Positions 1-6,160 of a stretch of DNA of 10,873 nt are shown in pieces (the first letter of the stretch is position 1; the number at the start of each line of letters is the position of its first letter). The position numbers and the translations under genes are program-made. This DNA comes from Tannerellaceae bacterium (lineage in GTDB: Bacteria > Bacteroidota > Bacteroidia > Bacteroidales > Tannerellaceae): NCBI GenBank assembly GCA_031267205.1, contig JAIRZN010000086.1, positions 1 through 10,873 of the forward strand, given 5' to 3'. The notes below the pieces were generated by a model. It saw nothing but the letters and a program-made list of their open reading frames with translations, was not told where the DNA came from and searched no databases.

Positions 1-90
1 TGAGGTTAGGGGTATTTTTTTGTTTTTTTGAATTAGGTTTGGCTGGCGCGGACTTTTTGTTCTTTCGCCTTCGGCATTGCGTTTCTTTTG

Positions 91-325
91 GGGCTTTCTG
101 AAAAATGTTCTTTAACCAATGGAGTGCTTTTGGTTAATTCTGAAAAATGTTCTTTAACCAATCGACTGCTTTTGGAACTTTCTGAAAAATGTTCTTTAAC
201 CAATGGAGCGCTTTTGGTTAATTCTGAAACATGTTCTTTAACGAATGGACTGCTTTTGGAGCTTTCTGAAAAATGTTCTTTAACGAATGGACTGCTTTTG
301 AGGTTTTCTGAAAAATGTTCTTCTA
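91..325. repeat. 42-bp tandem repeat array R1 (five units plus a partial)
   Basis: Five consecutive 42-bp units begin at 91, 133, 175, 217 and 259, and a truncated sixth begins at 301 and loses similarity near 325. Every unit carries the core TTCTGAAAMATGTTCTTTAA, then AMSAATSGASYGCTTTTG. The start of the unit alternates between a GRRCTTTCTG form (175, 259; similar at 91) and GTTAATTCTG (133, 217), so the array also reads as an 84-bp dimer repeat. There are no unique spacers, so it is not CRISPR. Because 42 is a multiple of three and few stops occur, frames on both strands stay open through it. I regard these as a by-product, not genes. The stretch just left (60-74) resembles the left border of array R2. 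Confidence 0.95.
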
Positions 326-330
326 CCGGC

Positions 331-548
331 TTTATTCGTTGGGGGGCGCCTGCCCATGGGGCCGGCCTTTTCGCTAAGGCTCTTTGCGTGAGGGATAGCA
401 GCGTAAAGCCCGCAGGGAGCCGCAGGCGAGCGAGGACTTGCAGCGTATAGCCCGACCGCGCCACAGGCGGGGGCACGCCCTGATTATTCTCTTCCGGATT
501 GGGGGGATTGGGGGGTTTTGATTTTTGGTTGGTTGTGTGTGTTAAATA
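331..548. other. Gene-free GC-rich stretch with a structured repeat-like element (386-478)
   Basis: I see no credible coding sequence here. Between 386 and 478 lies a compact GC-rich block. It is bounded by GCGTG (386-390) and the complementary CACGC (474-478). Inside it, GCAGCGTAWAGCCCG occurs twice (398-412 and 440-454), and small hairpins are possible (for example CGCC-ACA-GGCG near 459-469). The GGGATAG...AGCCCG wording resembles interspersed intergenic elements I associate with Bacteroidota genomes, but I cannot name a family. From 497 to 515 the 9-bp unit GATTGGGGG occurs twice in tandem, a G-rich tract on the plus strand. Neither tRNA features nor a protein is supported. Confidence 0.5.
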
Positions 549-579
549 AAAAGGCCGCCCTGTCTCAGGGGGGCCTTTT
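549..579 (-). terminator. Intrinsic terminator downstream of greA-hit (possibly bidirectional)
   Basis: An inverted repeat AAAAGGCC (549-556) / GGCCTTTT (572-579) encloses a second stem CCCTG/CAGGG (558-562 and 566-570) with a three-base loop and one mismatch between the two stems. Read on the minus strand, the stem is followed by TTTTTATTT, which suits termination of the hit transcript about 120 bp after its stop. On the plus strand it ends in CTTTTCC, so weaker termination of rightward transcription is also possible. Confidence 0.8.
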
Positions 580-701
580 CCTAAGGTTAACATTTTATGA
601 GTAAAAACCACTAATGAAATTACATTATGAAAAGCTTCAATTATTCCATTGAAACATACGGCAAATATAGGTATTCTTTGTGAAATACACAAAAAATATA
701 C

Positions 702-1097
702 TTATTTGTATGCATTTTTTATTTTAGCTGCTATTTTGCTGAGTTCTTCCTGCGAGGGTTTTTGCTTGTCTTTTCCGAAATATATGTCCGATTCTTTGGT
801 TATCGGGACTAAGTGGATGTGGGCGTGCGGGACTTCGAGGCCTATGACGGTCAGTCCGATTCGCTTGCAGGGGATGGCGATTTTTTGTGCGGCGGCGATG
901 TGTTTGGCGAAGGTTATCATGCGGCCTAATGTGTCGTCGTTCAGGTCGAAGATGTAGTCGGTTTCTTCTTTGGGTACGACCAGTGTGTGTCCTGTTGCCA
1001 CTGGGTTGATGTCTAAGAATGCGAAGAACTCGTTGTTTTCGGCTATTTTGTGACAGGGTATTTCGCCGGCGATAATTTTGCTGAATATGGTGGCCAT
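702..1097 (-). CDS. HIT family nucleotide-binding hydrolase (Hint-like)
   Basis: A 131-residue histidine-triad protein. Family members hydrolyse or transfer nucleoside phosphoramidates and adenylylated compounds in the cytoplasm. The signature H91-A-H93-I-H95-L-V-P is intact and supplies the catalytic histidine. The N-terminus (IFSKIIAGEIP, residues 4-14) and the F-L-D-I-N-P-x-x-x-G-H-T-L-V-V-P segment (27-42) are also typical. Length is normal for a single-domain Hint protein. It lies 10 bp downstream of greA on the same strand and is probably co-transcribed; a terminator follows at 549-579. No clear Shine-Dalgarno sequence precedes the ATG at 1097. The family assignment is firm. The physiological substrate cannot be read from sequence. 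Confidence 0.95.
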   Translation of the reverse strand: MATIFSKIIAGEIPCHKIAENNEFFAFLDINPVATGHTLVVPKEETDYIFDLNDDTLGRMITFAKHIAAAQKIAIPCKRIGLTVIGLEVPHAHIHLVPITKESDIYFGKDKQKPSQEELSKIAAKIKNAYK

Positions 1098-1107
1098 GTG
1101 GTGTTTA

Positions 1108-1578
1108 TTAGATTGATATGTCCATTATTTCGAAGCTTATGATTCCTGAGGGGACGTTGATGTCTACTTTATCGCCAACTTTTTTGCCCATGAGGCCTTG
1201 TGCGATGGGGGTGTTGACTGATATTTTCCCTTCTTTGAGGTTGGCTTCCGAGTCTGATACTAGCATGTAGCTCATTACGGCGTTGTTTTTGATGTTCCGT
1301 ATTTTCACTTTGTTTAGTATTTGGACGGCTTCTGTGCTTACTTGCGATTCGTCTATTAGGCGGGCGTTGGAGATGAGTTTTTTCAACTGTGCGAGTTTGC
1401 TTTCCATCATGCCTTGGGCGTCTTTTGCGGCGTCGTATTCTGCATTTTCGGACAGGTCGCCTTTGTCGCGCGCCTCGGCGATTTGGGCGGAGATTTCGGG
1501 GCGCTTAACTGTTTCCATATAGGTAATCTCGGCTAAAATCTTATTATAGCCTTCTTCGGTCATATAACTAACGGCCAT
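1108..1578 (-). CDS. greA: Transcription elongation factor GreA
   Basis: A 156-residue GreA, full length for the family. GreA inserts its coiled coil into the RNA polymerase secondary channel and stimulates cleavage of backtracked RNA. The N-terminal coiled coil (about 1-75) carries the tip motif G-D41-L-S-E44-N-A-E-Y; these two acidic residues correspond to the functional Asp41/Glu44 of the E. coli protein. The C-terminal half (about 80-156) has the FKBP-like region with the typical I-S-V-N-T-P-I-A-Q-G-L-M-G-K motif. The ATG at 1578 is supported by AGGAGG on the minus strand (1591-1586), seven bases upstream, an unusually strong ribosome binding site for this phylum. It leads the greA-hit unit and has an upstream leader with a promoter and a terminator. 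Confidence 0.97.
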   Translation of the reverse strand: MAVSYMTEEGYNKILAEITYMETVKRPEISAQIAEARDKGDLSENAEYDAAKDAQGMMESKLAQLKKLISNARLIDESQVSTEAVQILNKVKIRNIKNNAVMSYMLVSDSEANLKEGKISVNTPIAQGLMGKKVGDKVDINVPSGIISFEIMDISI

Positions 1579-1585
1579 TGTATTT

Positions 1586-1591
1586 CCTCCT
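1586..1591 (-). promoter_or_regulatory. Strong Shine-Dalgarno site of greA
   Basis: Minus-strand AGGAGG, seven bases before the greA ATG. It fixes the start codon. It stands out because no other gene in this window has a recognisable Shine-Dalgarno sequence, as is usual in Bacteroidota. Confidence 0.85.
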
Positions 1592-1632
1592 GATAATTTA
1601 TTCTAAATATTATAGTGATATTTTTGCGTAAT

Positions 1633-1674
1633 AAAAAAAAGAATCCCGGCCAAGAACGCAGTTGGCCGGAACCC
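1633..1674 (-). terminator. Intrinsic terminator in the greA leader / end of the secreted-protein operon
   Basis: On the minus strand a 13-pair stem (1674-1662 with 1653-1641) encloses an 8-nt loop and is followed immediately by eight T residues (1640-1633). The inner eight pairs are a perfect CCGGCCAA/TTGGCCGG. The outer five include three G-U wobbles that pair only in minus-strand RNA, which fixes the direction. It lies downstream of the promoter at 1701-1732 and upstream of greA. It could therefore act as a premature terminator in the greA leader, as the terminator for the operon ending at 1786, or both. Confidence 0.85.
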
Positions 1675-1700
1675 GTTAAATCGTATTTTCAGTAACGTTG

Positions 1701-1732
1701 CAAAGGTATGCTTTACTATTGGTATATCCAAA
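1701..1732 (-). promoter_or_regulatory. Bacteroidota-type promoter for greA-hit
   Basis: On the minus strand TTTG (1732-1729), then 20 nt, then TACCTTTG (1708-1701). This matches the Bacteroidota consensus TTTG-N19-21-TAnnTTTG at both boxes. Transcription would start near 1693-1695, giving a greA leader of roughly 115 nt that includes the terminator hairpin at 1674-1633. Confidence 0.75.
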
Positions 1733-1785
1733 TTTTTGACAGGTGCTTTATAACATAGGGTGTTGCTTGTTGCGGGGGGCTTGGG

Positions 1786-2559
1786 TTAGTATTTGACGAT
1801 TGCGATGGATGAGCTTTCTACCATGAACGGGTAGGTGCTCCAGTTTCCTGCTCCGACGGCGCCGCTTATGCGTTGTCCTTTGGTGAATTTTGCGGTGTAG
1901 GTTACGGAGCCGCTGACGCTTGAGGTTAGGGTGAAACTGACGAGGTCGTTTACTTTGGTTATTCCGTCGACTACGACGTAGGTTTGCATGGAGTTGGATG
2001 ATGAGGTTGAGGTGACTTTGATGGCTACGTTGCAGGTGATTTCGTAATTGCCGTCGTCTGGGATGATGTATTCTTTGGTGGTTGTATTATAGCCGCTGCG
2101 GCTGTCGTATATGATGTTGTGGAGCGGGAATTTGTATGGCTCTGTGCCGTCGCTGTTTTTTGAATTGTGATTTGTTGTTTCCGAATTGGTTTGTTCGGCG
2201 AATAGTACGATTTGGGCTATATAGTTGGCGGATATGCTGTCGTATAGTTCGGTTTGGTTCAGAAAACGGTTCCATTTGTTTCCGTGCCAGTAGTTTAGTC
2301 CGGGATTTGGCGCGTCTTTTGCGTATGGGGAGAAGATCATGAGGTAATCGGCAGGGGAGGAGATACCGGCGGTATTTGCGGGGTTGTTGACGGGGATTAG
2401 CGGTAGGAGTACGCCCAGTCCTTTGCCGGTTGAGGTTGTCATATCCAGCATGGCTGACGGGTCGGGCTTGCCGGTTGTGCCGATGCTGACTTGTGCATTT
2501 GCGAGGCTGTAGAAGCATACAACCGGGATCAGTAATATATAGGGAGTTATTTTTTTCAT
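1786..2559 (-). CDS. Secreted C1q/TNF-like jelly-roll protein, third gene of the operon
   Basis: 257 residues, function unknown. A signal peptide (about 1-22, hydrophobic I-L-L-I-P-V-V-C-F-Y, ending A-N-A before Q23) predicts export by Sec. The mature start Q-V-S-I-G-T ... P-S-A-M-L-D-M ... G-V-L-L-P (23-53) is a module widespread at the N-termini of Bacteroidota extracellular proteins. Y-W-H-G-N-K-W-N-R (90-98) fits the end of that module. The C-terminal half (about 115-257) is rich in predicted beta strands. It has the pattern expected of C1q/TNF-like sandwiches: a 'Y-x-I-P-D-D-G-N-Y-E-I' turn (164-174) and a later 'F-T-K-G-Q-R-I-S' strand (225-232). It shares architecture and length with the two genes upstream and starts 20 bp after the preceding stop. 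The C1q-like assignment is inferred from pattern alone. Confidence 0.85.
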   Translation of the reverse strand: MKKITPYILLIPVVCFYSLANAQVSIGTTGKPDPSAMLDMTTSTGKGLGVLLPLIPVNNPANTAGISSPADYLMIFSPYAKDAPNPGLNYWHGNKWNRFLNQTELYDSISANYIAQIVLFAEQTNSETTNHNSKNSDGTEPYKFPLHNIIYDSRSGYNTTTKEYIIPDDGNYEITCNVAIKVTSTSSSNSMQTYVVVDGITKVNDLVSFTLTSSVSGSVTYTAKFTKGQRISGAVGAGNWSTYPFMVESSSIAIVKY

Positions 2560-2579
2560 TATTCGGGATTTTTTTTGCG

Positions 2580-3380
2580 TCAGTTTAGTATTTTCCTTAT
2601 GCTCATGTCGACTTTAACCTTTGGCGGGGGGTTTGTGCCGGTGGTGCTGTAATAGAGGCGTATTCCAATATACTCTTGATCTTTGTCATTCGGGTCTTCG
2701 GGGTTATCCGGGTTTGTTGGGCCTTTAAACAATCCGCAGTATGTTACTTTGGCGGATATGGATGTATAGTTGGGGCTTTGATGTCCCAGGGTACGGGCGA
2801 GGACGGCTTTATTTTCGTCATTGGTATAACGGTAATTGTAGATATAGAGGGCATAATATCCTATATTGCCTTTAGTGCTTTCTATTTCGCCGGTGAAGGA
2901 GGCTGTGATTTCGTAGATGCCTCTGCTTGGGATTCGGTATGCGTCATTCGGTGTGGTTAGTTTGCCTTCGCTTATGAAGGAGGTGTCGAAGATCACCTTG
3001 CTTAGGACTTCGTTCTGGAATAGGGTGCTTGATTGTGATGCTACCGAGCTTCCGATAAAGACAACTTTCTTCCCTGTGCGTTTGAGTTTATTGGAAGTTG
3101 TTTCTATGGTTTTCAGTTTTTCCCATGCTTTTCCGTTCCAGAAATATAGGCCTTCCTTGTCCTTGTGGGTGTTGACGACCAATAAGCCTTCCTTGGGGGT
3201 GTTTACCGGGGATGCGGACAATGTATCGGCTATGTCTATTCTTGGAAGCAGTACGCCTTGATTGGTCGATTTTACTTCGAGTAATACGGGATTTCCTGTC
3301 GGCTCTGTTCCGATATACACTTGTCCGTTGGTGAACAGCGCCGGTAAAAGGAGCATATATGTGATGAACAATCTTTTCAT
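2580..3380 (-). CDS. Secreted C1q/TNF-like jelly-roll protein, second gene of the operon
   Basis: 266 residues, function unknown. A signal peptide spans about 1-19 (hydrophobic L-F-I-T-Y-M-L-L-L-P-A-L-F). The mature protein begins near Q20 with Q-V-Y-I-G-T, followed by V-L-L-E-V-K-S-T-N-Q-G-V-L-L-P-R (32-47), E-G-L-L-V-V-N-T (64-71) and G-L-Y-F-W-N-G-K-A-W (77-86), the usual N-terminal module. The C-terminal half has a 'Y-R-I-P-S-R-G-I-Y-E-I' turn (148-158), matching the I-P-D-D-G-N-Y-E-I of its downstream neighbour. A Pro/Asn/Asp-rich insertion (about 221-235) is absent from the other two genes and probably forms a surface loop. It lies 12 bp after the upstream gene and 20 bp before the next. 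Most likely it is a paralogue that has diverged substantially. Confidence 0.85.
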   Translation of the reverse strand: MKRLFITYMLLLPALFTNGQVYIGTEPTGNPVLLEVKSTNQGVLLPRIDIADTLSASPVNTPKEGLLVVNTHKDKEGLYFWNGKAWEKLKTIETTSNKLKRTGKKVVFIGSSVASQSSTLFQNEVLSKVIFDTSFISEGKLTTPNDAYRIPSRGIYEITASFTGEIESTKGNIGYYALYIYNYRYTNDENKAVLARTLGHQSPNYTSISAKVTYCGLFKGPTNPDNPEDPNDKDQEYIGIRLYYSTTGTNPPPKVKVDMSIRKILN

Positions 3381-3392
3381 TTCCTGAAATAG

Positions 3393-4172
3393 TTAATATG
3401 TGTAGACGTAAAAATATTTCCTTGTTGCTTTGGAGGCGCTGGAGCTCCATCCTGCAACTGTAATCTTTGTTCCTTTTTCAAGCTTGTTGATGTAGATGAT
3501 GGATGGTGTCAGATACCTGTTTGTAGCTATATTTCCGCGGGTGATTTCCGAGGTAATATTTTTGGACGGTAATGATAATATGGCTCTGGCAATATCTTTT
3601 TCTTGCCCCGCATTGAACATCAGTTCCAGTCCGCACATAATTTTGTAGACTCCTGTTTCGGGTACAGTAAAACAGTTAGTACTCACGTTAAAGCAATTAT
3701 CCTGGTTTATGACGATGTATTGTTGCTCAAAGGTGAGAGTGGGGTAGCTTCCTGCTATTGCTTGTCCTGGGTCTATTTTTACATCGGCTGCGAAATAGAG
3801 CTTTTCAATGGGATAGTACGAGTAGAGCATATTGTTGAATGTTCGTTCGCTGACGATGTGATCCCATAGGCTTTTTGTTTCGTTCCATGCATATAGTCCC
3901 TTGTATAGCCCTTGTGATTCGCTTTCCGTAGTGTTGAAGACCAATAGGCCATTGACGGGGTTGCCGTTTTCAATAACCGTCTTGTCGGCATTACTTTTCA
4001 ACGCTACTGAGGGGAGTAGTACGCCTTTGTCGGTCGCGGATACTTCCAGCGCTGCAGATGGGTGCGGAGGACTTTGCGAGCCGATATTTATTTGCGCCGA
4101 ACCACTTGTCAGGTGTAGCGCCGCGCATAGTATGAAAAAAAGCTTTTTCTTGTAGTTAATCTTCAAAAACAT
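3393..4172 (-). CDS. Secreted C1q/TNF-like jelly-roll protein, first gene of the operon
   Basis: 259 residues, function unknown. It has a basic N-terminus, a hydrophobic core (L-F-F-I-L-C-A-A-L-H-L, 11-21) and a likely cleavage after S-G-S-A before Q27. The mature start Q-I-N-I-G-S ... P-S-A-A-L-E-V-S-A-T-D-K-G-V-L-L-P (27-54), then N-G-L-L-V-F-N-T (74-81) and Y-A-W-N-E-T-K-S-L-W (94-103), form the Bacteroidota N-terminal module. The beta-rich C-terminal half has 'F-T-V-P-E-T-G-V-Y-K-I' (168-178), equivalent to the turn in its two downstream paralogues. It contains Cys160, Cys167 and Cys180, which the others lack, so a local disulphide is possible after export. First gene after the promoter at 4227-4259. 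There is no lipobox, so it should be released or held by partners, not lipid-anchored. Confidence 0.85.
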   Translation of the reverse strand: MFLKINYKKKLFFILCAALHLTSGSAQINIGSQSPPHPSAALEVSATDKGVLLPSVALKSNADKTVIENGNPVNGLLVFNTTESESQGLYKGLYAWNETKSLWDHIVSERTFNNMLYSYYPIEKLYFAADVKIDPGQAIAGSYPTLTFEQQYIVINQDNCFNVSTNCFTVPETGVYKIMCGLELMFNAGQEKDIARAILSLPSKNITSEITRGNIATNRYLTPSIIYINKLEKGTKITVAGWSSSASKATRKYFYVYTY

Positions 4173-4226
4173 GAATGATATATTTTACTTAGCATCAATG
4201 ATACTAATAATTATTAATAACAGCGA

Positions 4227-4259
4227 CAAAGGTACGCTTTTTTACCTAATGGAGACAAA
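4227..4259 (-). promoter_or_regulatory. Bacteroidota-type promoter for the secreted-protein operon
   Basis: On the minus strand TTTG (4259-4256), 21 nt, then TACCTTTG (4234-4227). Both boxes match the consensus. Transcription should begin near 4220, about 50 bases before the first ATG at 4172. The TACCTTTG box and its flank closely resemble those of the greA promoter (1701-1708). Confidence 0.75.
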
Positions 4260-4282
4260 ACACAGTGCTAAATGTTTGCAAT

Positions 4283-4308
4283 AAAACCAAAAAAAGAAAA
4301 TATTCTTT
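4283..4308 (-). terminator. Possible weak terminator after the LytTR gene
   Basis: On the minus strand a six-pair AT-rich stem (AAAGAA/TTCTTT, 4308-4293) with a four-base loop is followed by a T-rich tract, about 40 bases past the LytTR stop. The stem is weak, so termination here is only plausible. Confidence 0.35.
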
Positions 4309-4347
4309 CCCTTTTCAACCCATTATGGTAGAATAACACGACAATTA

Positions 4348-5151
4348 TTACAGATTCAGGCGTTCTTTGAGCAGTTTATATCCTGTAACGCTGGCGCGGA
4401 GGCTGGCGCCGTTCTTCAGGCGTACACTGTAACTTTCTTTTCCGAATAGTTCTACACGCATGATTTGATTGGTATTGACAATCGTGGAGCGATGGATGCG
4501 GACAAAAGAGGTGGCGGAGAGATGGGTCTCAAAGTATTTCATCGTCTGCTCCTTGATGTATTGTCCCGTGGAAGTGAACAGGGTGACGTAGTCGCCGCAG
4601 GCTTGTATGTAAAGCAGCTCGTCGAGATGGACTATATGGATACGCACGCCGTCCTTCACGGATATGCGGTCGAGACACTCGGCTTGTTCGACGGCCTGTT
4701 CGGATACCTGGGGGAGGTTTCCGGACGGCTCCTCCTTGTCCCTGTCTTGCATGTCTTCTTTCAAATGCAGGATGTGATAGCCTTGCATAAGGGCTATCCA
4801 GCATAAAATACCTACCGACAGACGTAATGGTAATGTCATGGTAAAACGGGCGGCGTCTTCCAATTCAAGCAGCGAAACGACCGTGTAACAAACCCCCAGG
4901 CATATCGCAATAACGAAGGCGGTCATGGCGACTTGAGCCTGCCATACCCGTATGTATGTGAAACAATACCAGCTCAAGATGCCGCAAACCGACAATAGTC
5001 CGCCGAATATCGAGGCGTCCGTCAGGGCTGCAAGAAGCGGGATGTTCCCATAAATAACAAGCAATGCCCACAGTAAAGCGATACCCGTAAGGATAAGCAG
5101 CGTGCCTGCTACGGCGCCGGCTCGCGAATGGGCGTAAGGGTGTGGCTGCAT
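4348..5151 (-). CDS. Membrane-anchored LytTR-type transcriptional regulator
   Basis: 267 residues from the ATG at 5151. The frame is open for 38 more codons upstream, but those overlap the preceding gene and look like shadow sequence. The N-terminal part has four hydrophobic segments (about 13-34, 44-66, 73-95, 108-127), then a charged linker (128-160, K-E-D-M-Q-D-R-D-K-E-E). The C-terminal domain (about 161-265) is a LytTR DNA-binding domain with the hallmark L-L-Y-I-Q-A-C-G-D-Y-V (179-189), F-V-R-I-H-R-S-T-I-V-N (216-226) and the terminal G-Y-K-L-L-K (257-262). There is no receiver domain, so signalling is not by the usual LytS-type kinase phosphorelay. The gene starts 5 bp after the LiaF-like gene, and the two are almost certainly co-transcribed. 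It probably acts as a one-component regulator at the inner membrane; its targets are unknown. Confidence 0.9.
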   Translation of the reverse strand: MQPHPYAHSRAGAVAGTLLILTGIALLWALLVIYGNIPLLAALTDASIFGGLLSVCGILSWYCFTYIRVWQAQVAMTAFVIAICLGVCYTVVSLLELEDAARFTMTLPLRLSVGILCWIALMQGYHILHLKEDMQDRDKEEPSGNLPQVSEQAVEQAECLDRISVKDGVRIHIVHLDELLYIQACGDYVTLFTSTGQYIKEQTMKYFETHLSATSFVRIHRSTIVNTNQIMRVELFGKESYSVRLKNGASLRASVTGYKLLKERLNL

Positions 5152-5156
5152 CAATA

Positions 5157-5906
5157 CTAATTCTTTATTTCCAGAGTGCCGAAGGAGACATCTCCGCGGA
5201 TAATCAATTTGTGCGTGGTATCGACTTCGTGCGATATATAACGTTTGTCTTCGTTCGAGCCGCATGTGTTATCTATCTCCGACAGCAGGCACCAGTTAGG
5301 GGGTACAAATATCTCGACTCCTCCGAACGAACAGTCTACATCAATATATGTCTCCGAAGATTCTAACGACGTGCGCCTCAGGTCTAAGGTGATCGAGCCG
5401 AATGAGTTGTCCAGCTTCGCGCCGCGGAATATGGGGTCCAGCACAATATGACGGCTGTTGCCGAAACTTATGTCCACCGTTACAAAGCCGTCGATAATCC
5501 GCTCCGTCCGCTTGCCCCCTTCGTAATTGTGAGTGTTATCATGACGCCACCTTTGCCACGGATTTTTATGCCGGTGAAACAAAAGGATAACGCCGAAGAA
5601 AATAAGAAACACAGGCCAGTAGACCGTAAGCCAGGCAACCTCCATGCCGGTTATGCGGGGAAGGAGGAAATAAATGCCTACTCCCGCAAAAATGCCCCCC
5701 ACCAGCAAATTCCGTTTTAAAAAGGCGGAAATGCCCATAACAATCAACAACATCTGCCAAGAGATGATAATGCGATAGAAGTAATCGTTCACAGCTCCGA
5801 TATTGTGCCCAAGAATCACAAAGCCCGCAACGACAAACGCCAGTGCGGTGATAAACTTGTTCAGCCGGTGATACGGGTGGAAATCCACCCTTTTATTTGT
5901 TTCCAT
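5157..5906 (-). CDS. Four-helix membrane protein with LiaF-like C-terminal domain
   Basis: 249 residues from the ATG at 5906. An in-frame ATG at 5966 is possible but would place the start upstream of the promoter-like boxes, so I prefer 5906. Four membrane segments lie at about 17-37, 44-61, 66-84 and 93-111, followed by a basic/aromatic stretch (H-R-H-K-N-P-W-Q-R-W-R). Residues about 139-248 form a strand-rich domain with recurrent F-G turns: D-I-S-F-G-N (145-150), D-N-S-F-G-S (166-171), D-C-S-F-G-G-V-E-I-F-V-P (191-202), G-D-V-S-F-G-T (238-244). This pattern is typical of the LiaF/VraT C-terminal domain. In Firmicutes LiaF holds an envelope-stress response in check. Here the partner is the LytTR regulator immediately downstream, so a sensor or inhibitor role is a reasonable inference. 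Confidence 0.85.
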   Translation of the reverse strand: METNKRVDFHPYHRLNKFITALAFVVAGFVILGHNIGAVNDYFYRIIISWQMLLIVMGISAFLKRNLLVGGIFAGVGIYFLLPRITGMEVAWLTVYWPVFLIFFGVILLFHRHKNPWQRWRHDNTHNYEGGKRTERIIDGFVTVDISFGNSRHIVLDPIFRGAKLDNSFGSITLDLRRTSLESSETYIDVDCSFGGVEIFVPPNWCLLSEIDNTCGSNEDKRYISHEVDTTHKLIIRGDVSFGTLEIKN

Positions 5907-5931
5907 AATACTATTGTTTAAAATTTCACGG

Positions 5932-5963
5932 TAAAGATACATCCTGTCCCGAAAACCGGCAAA
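5932..5963 (-). promoter_or_regulatory. Probable promoter for the LiaF-like/LytTR pair
   Basis: On the minus strand TTTG (5963-5960), 20 nt, then TATCTTTA (5939-5932). The last base departs from the TAnnTTTG consensus; the spacing is ideal. Transcription would start near 5925, about 20 bases before the ATG at 5906. Confidence 0.55.
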
Positions 5964-5966
5964 CAA

Positions 5967-6160
5967 AAAAACGCCCTGTCTCGACGTAATCCCGACAAGC
6001 TACCGATTTAACTCGACGAATTGCCAACCCCTCATGGACGGTCGGCGGGGCGGGAAATTTATTTGTTTGCTTCGCAAAAGATTGACGGGGCGGAGGATTT
6101 TATTCGCTCGGCCCGATTCGATTAATACCTTGTACGCCGTTTGTCGCTCCTTTTCTTTCC
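5967..6160. other. Gene-free stretch left of array R2
   Basis: No gene is supported. A loose direct repeat is visible: GCGGGGCGGG...ATTT near 6045-6060 and ACGGGGCGG...ATTT near 6085-6100, offset by 40 bp. At the right edge, TTCTTTCCCTTCGG (6153-6166) resembles TTCTTTCGCCTTCGG (60-74) at the left edge of array R1. Confidence 0.5.

Noticed and set aside
91..325. CRISPR array in R1 (and likewise 6161-6462)
   Set aside because: Units are contiguous, with no unique spacers of constant length, and no cas genes are nearby.
386..478. A tRNA or other known RNA gene
   Set aside because: No cloverleaf, TTCGA-type arm or anticodon arrangement could be drawn. The length and G-rich repeats fit an intergenic element better.
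33..692. Minus-strand open frame of 219 codons through array R1, with a 14-residue repeated peptide
   Set aside because: It also runs through the hit terminator and the GC-rich element, and overlapping frames on the other strand are open as well. A 42-bp repeat without stops produces this on its own. No family resemblance, signal peptide or start signal supports it.
1619..1626. TATTTTTG as a plus-strand -7 box
   Set aside because: No gene lies downstream on the plus strand, and the sequence is AT-rich leader where such matches are expected by chance.
5152..5265. N-terminal extension of the LytTR protein by 38 residues
   Set aside because: It overlaps the 3' end of the LiaF-like gene. The ATG at 5151, five bases after that gene's stop, gives a normal cytoplasmic N-terminus before the first membrane helix.
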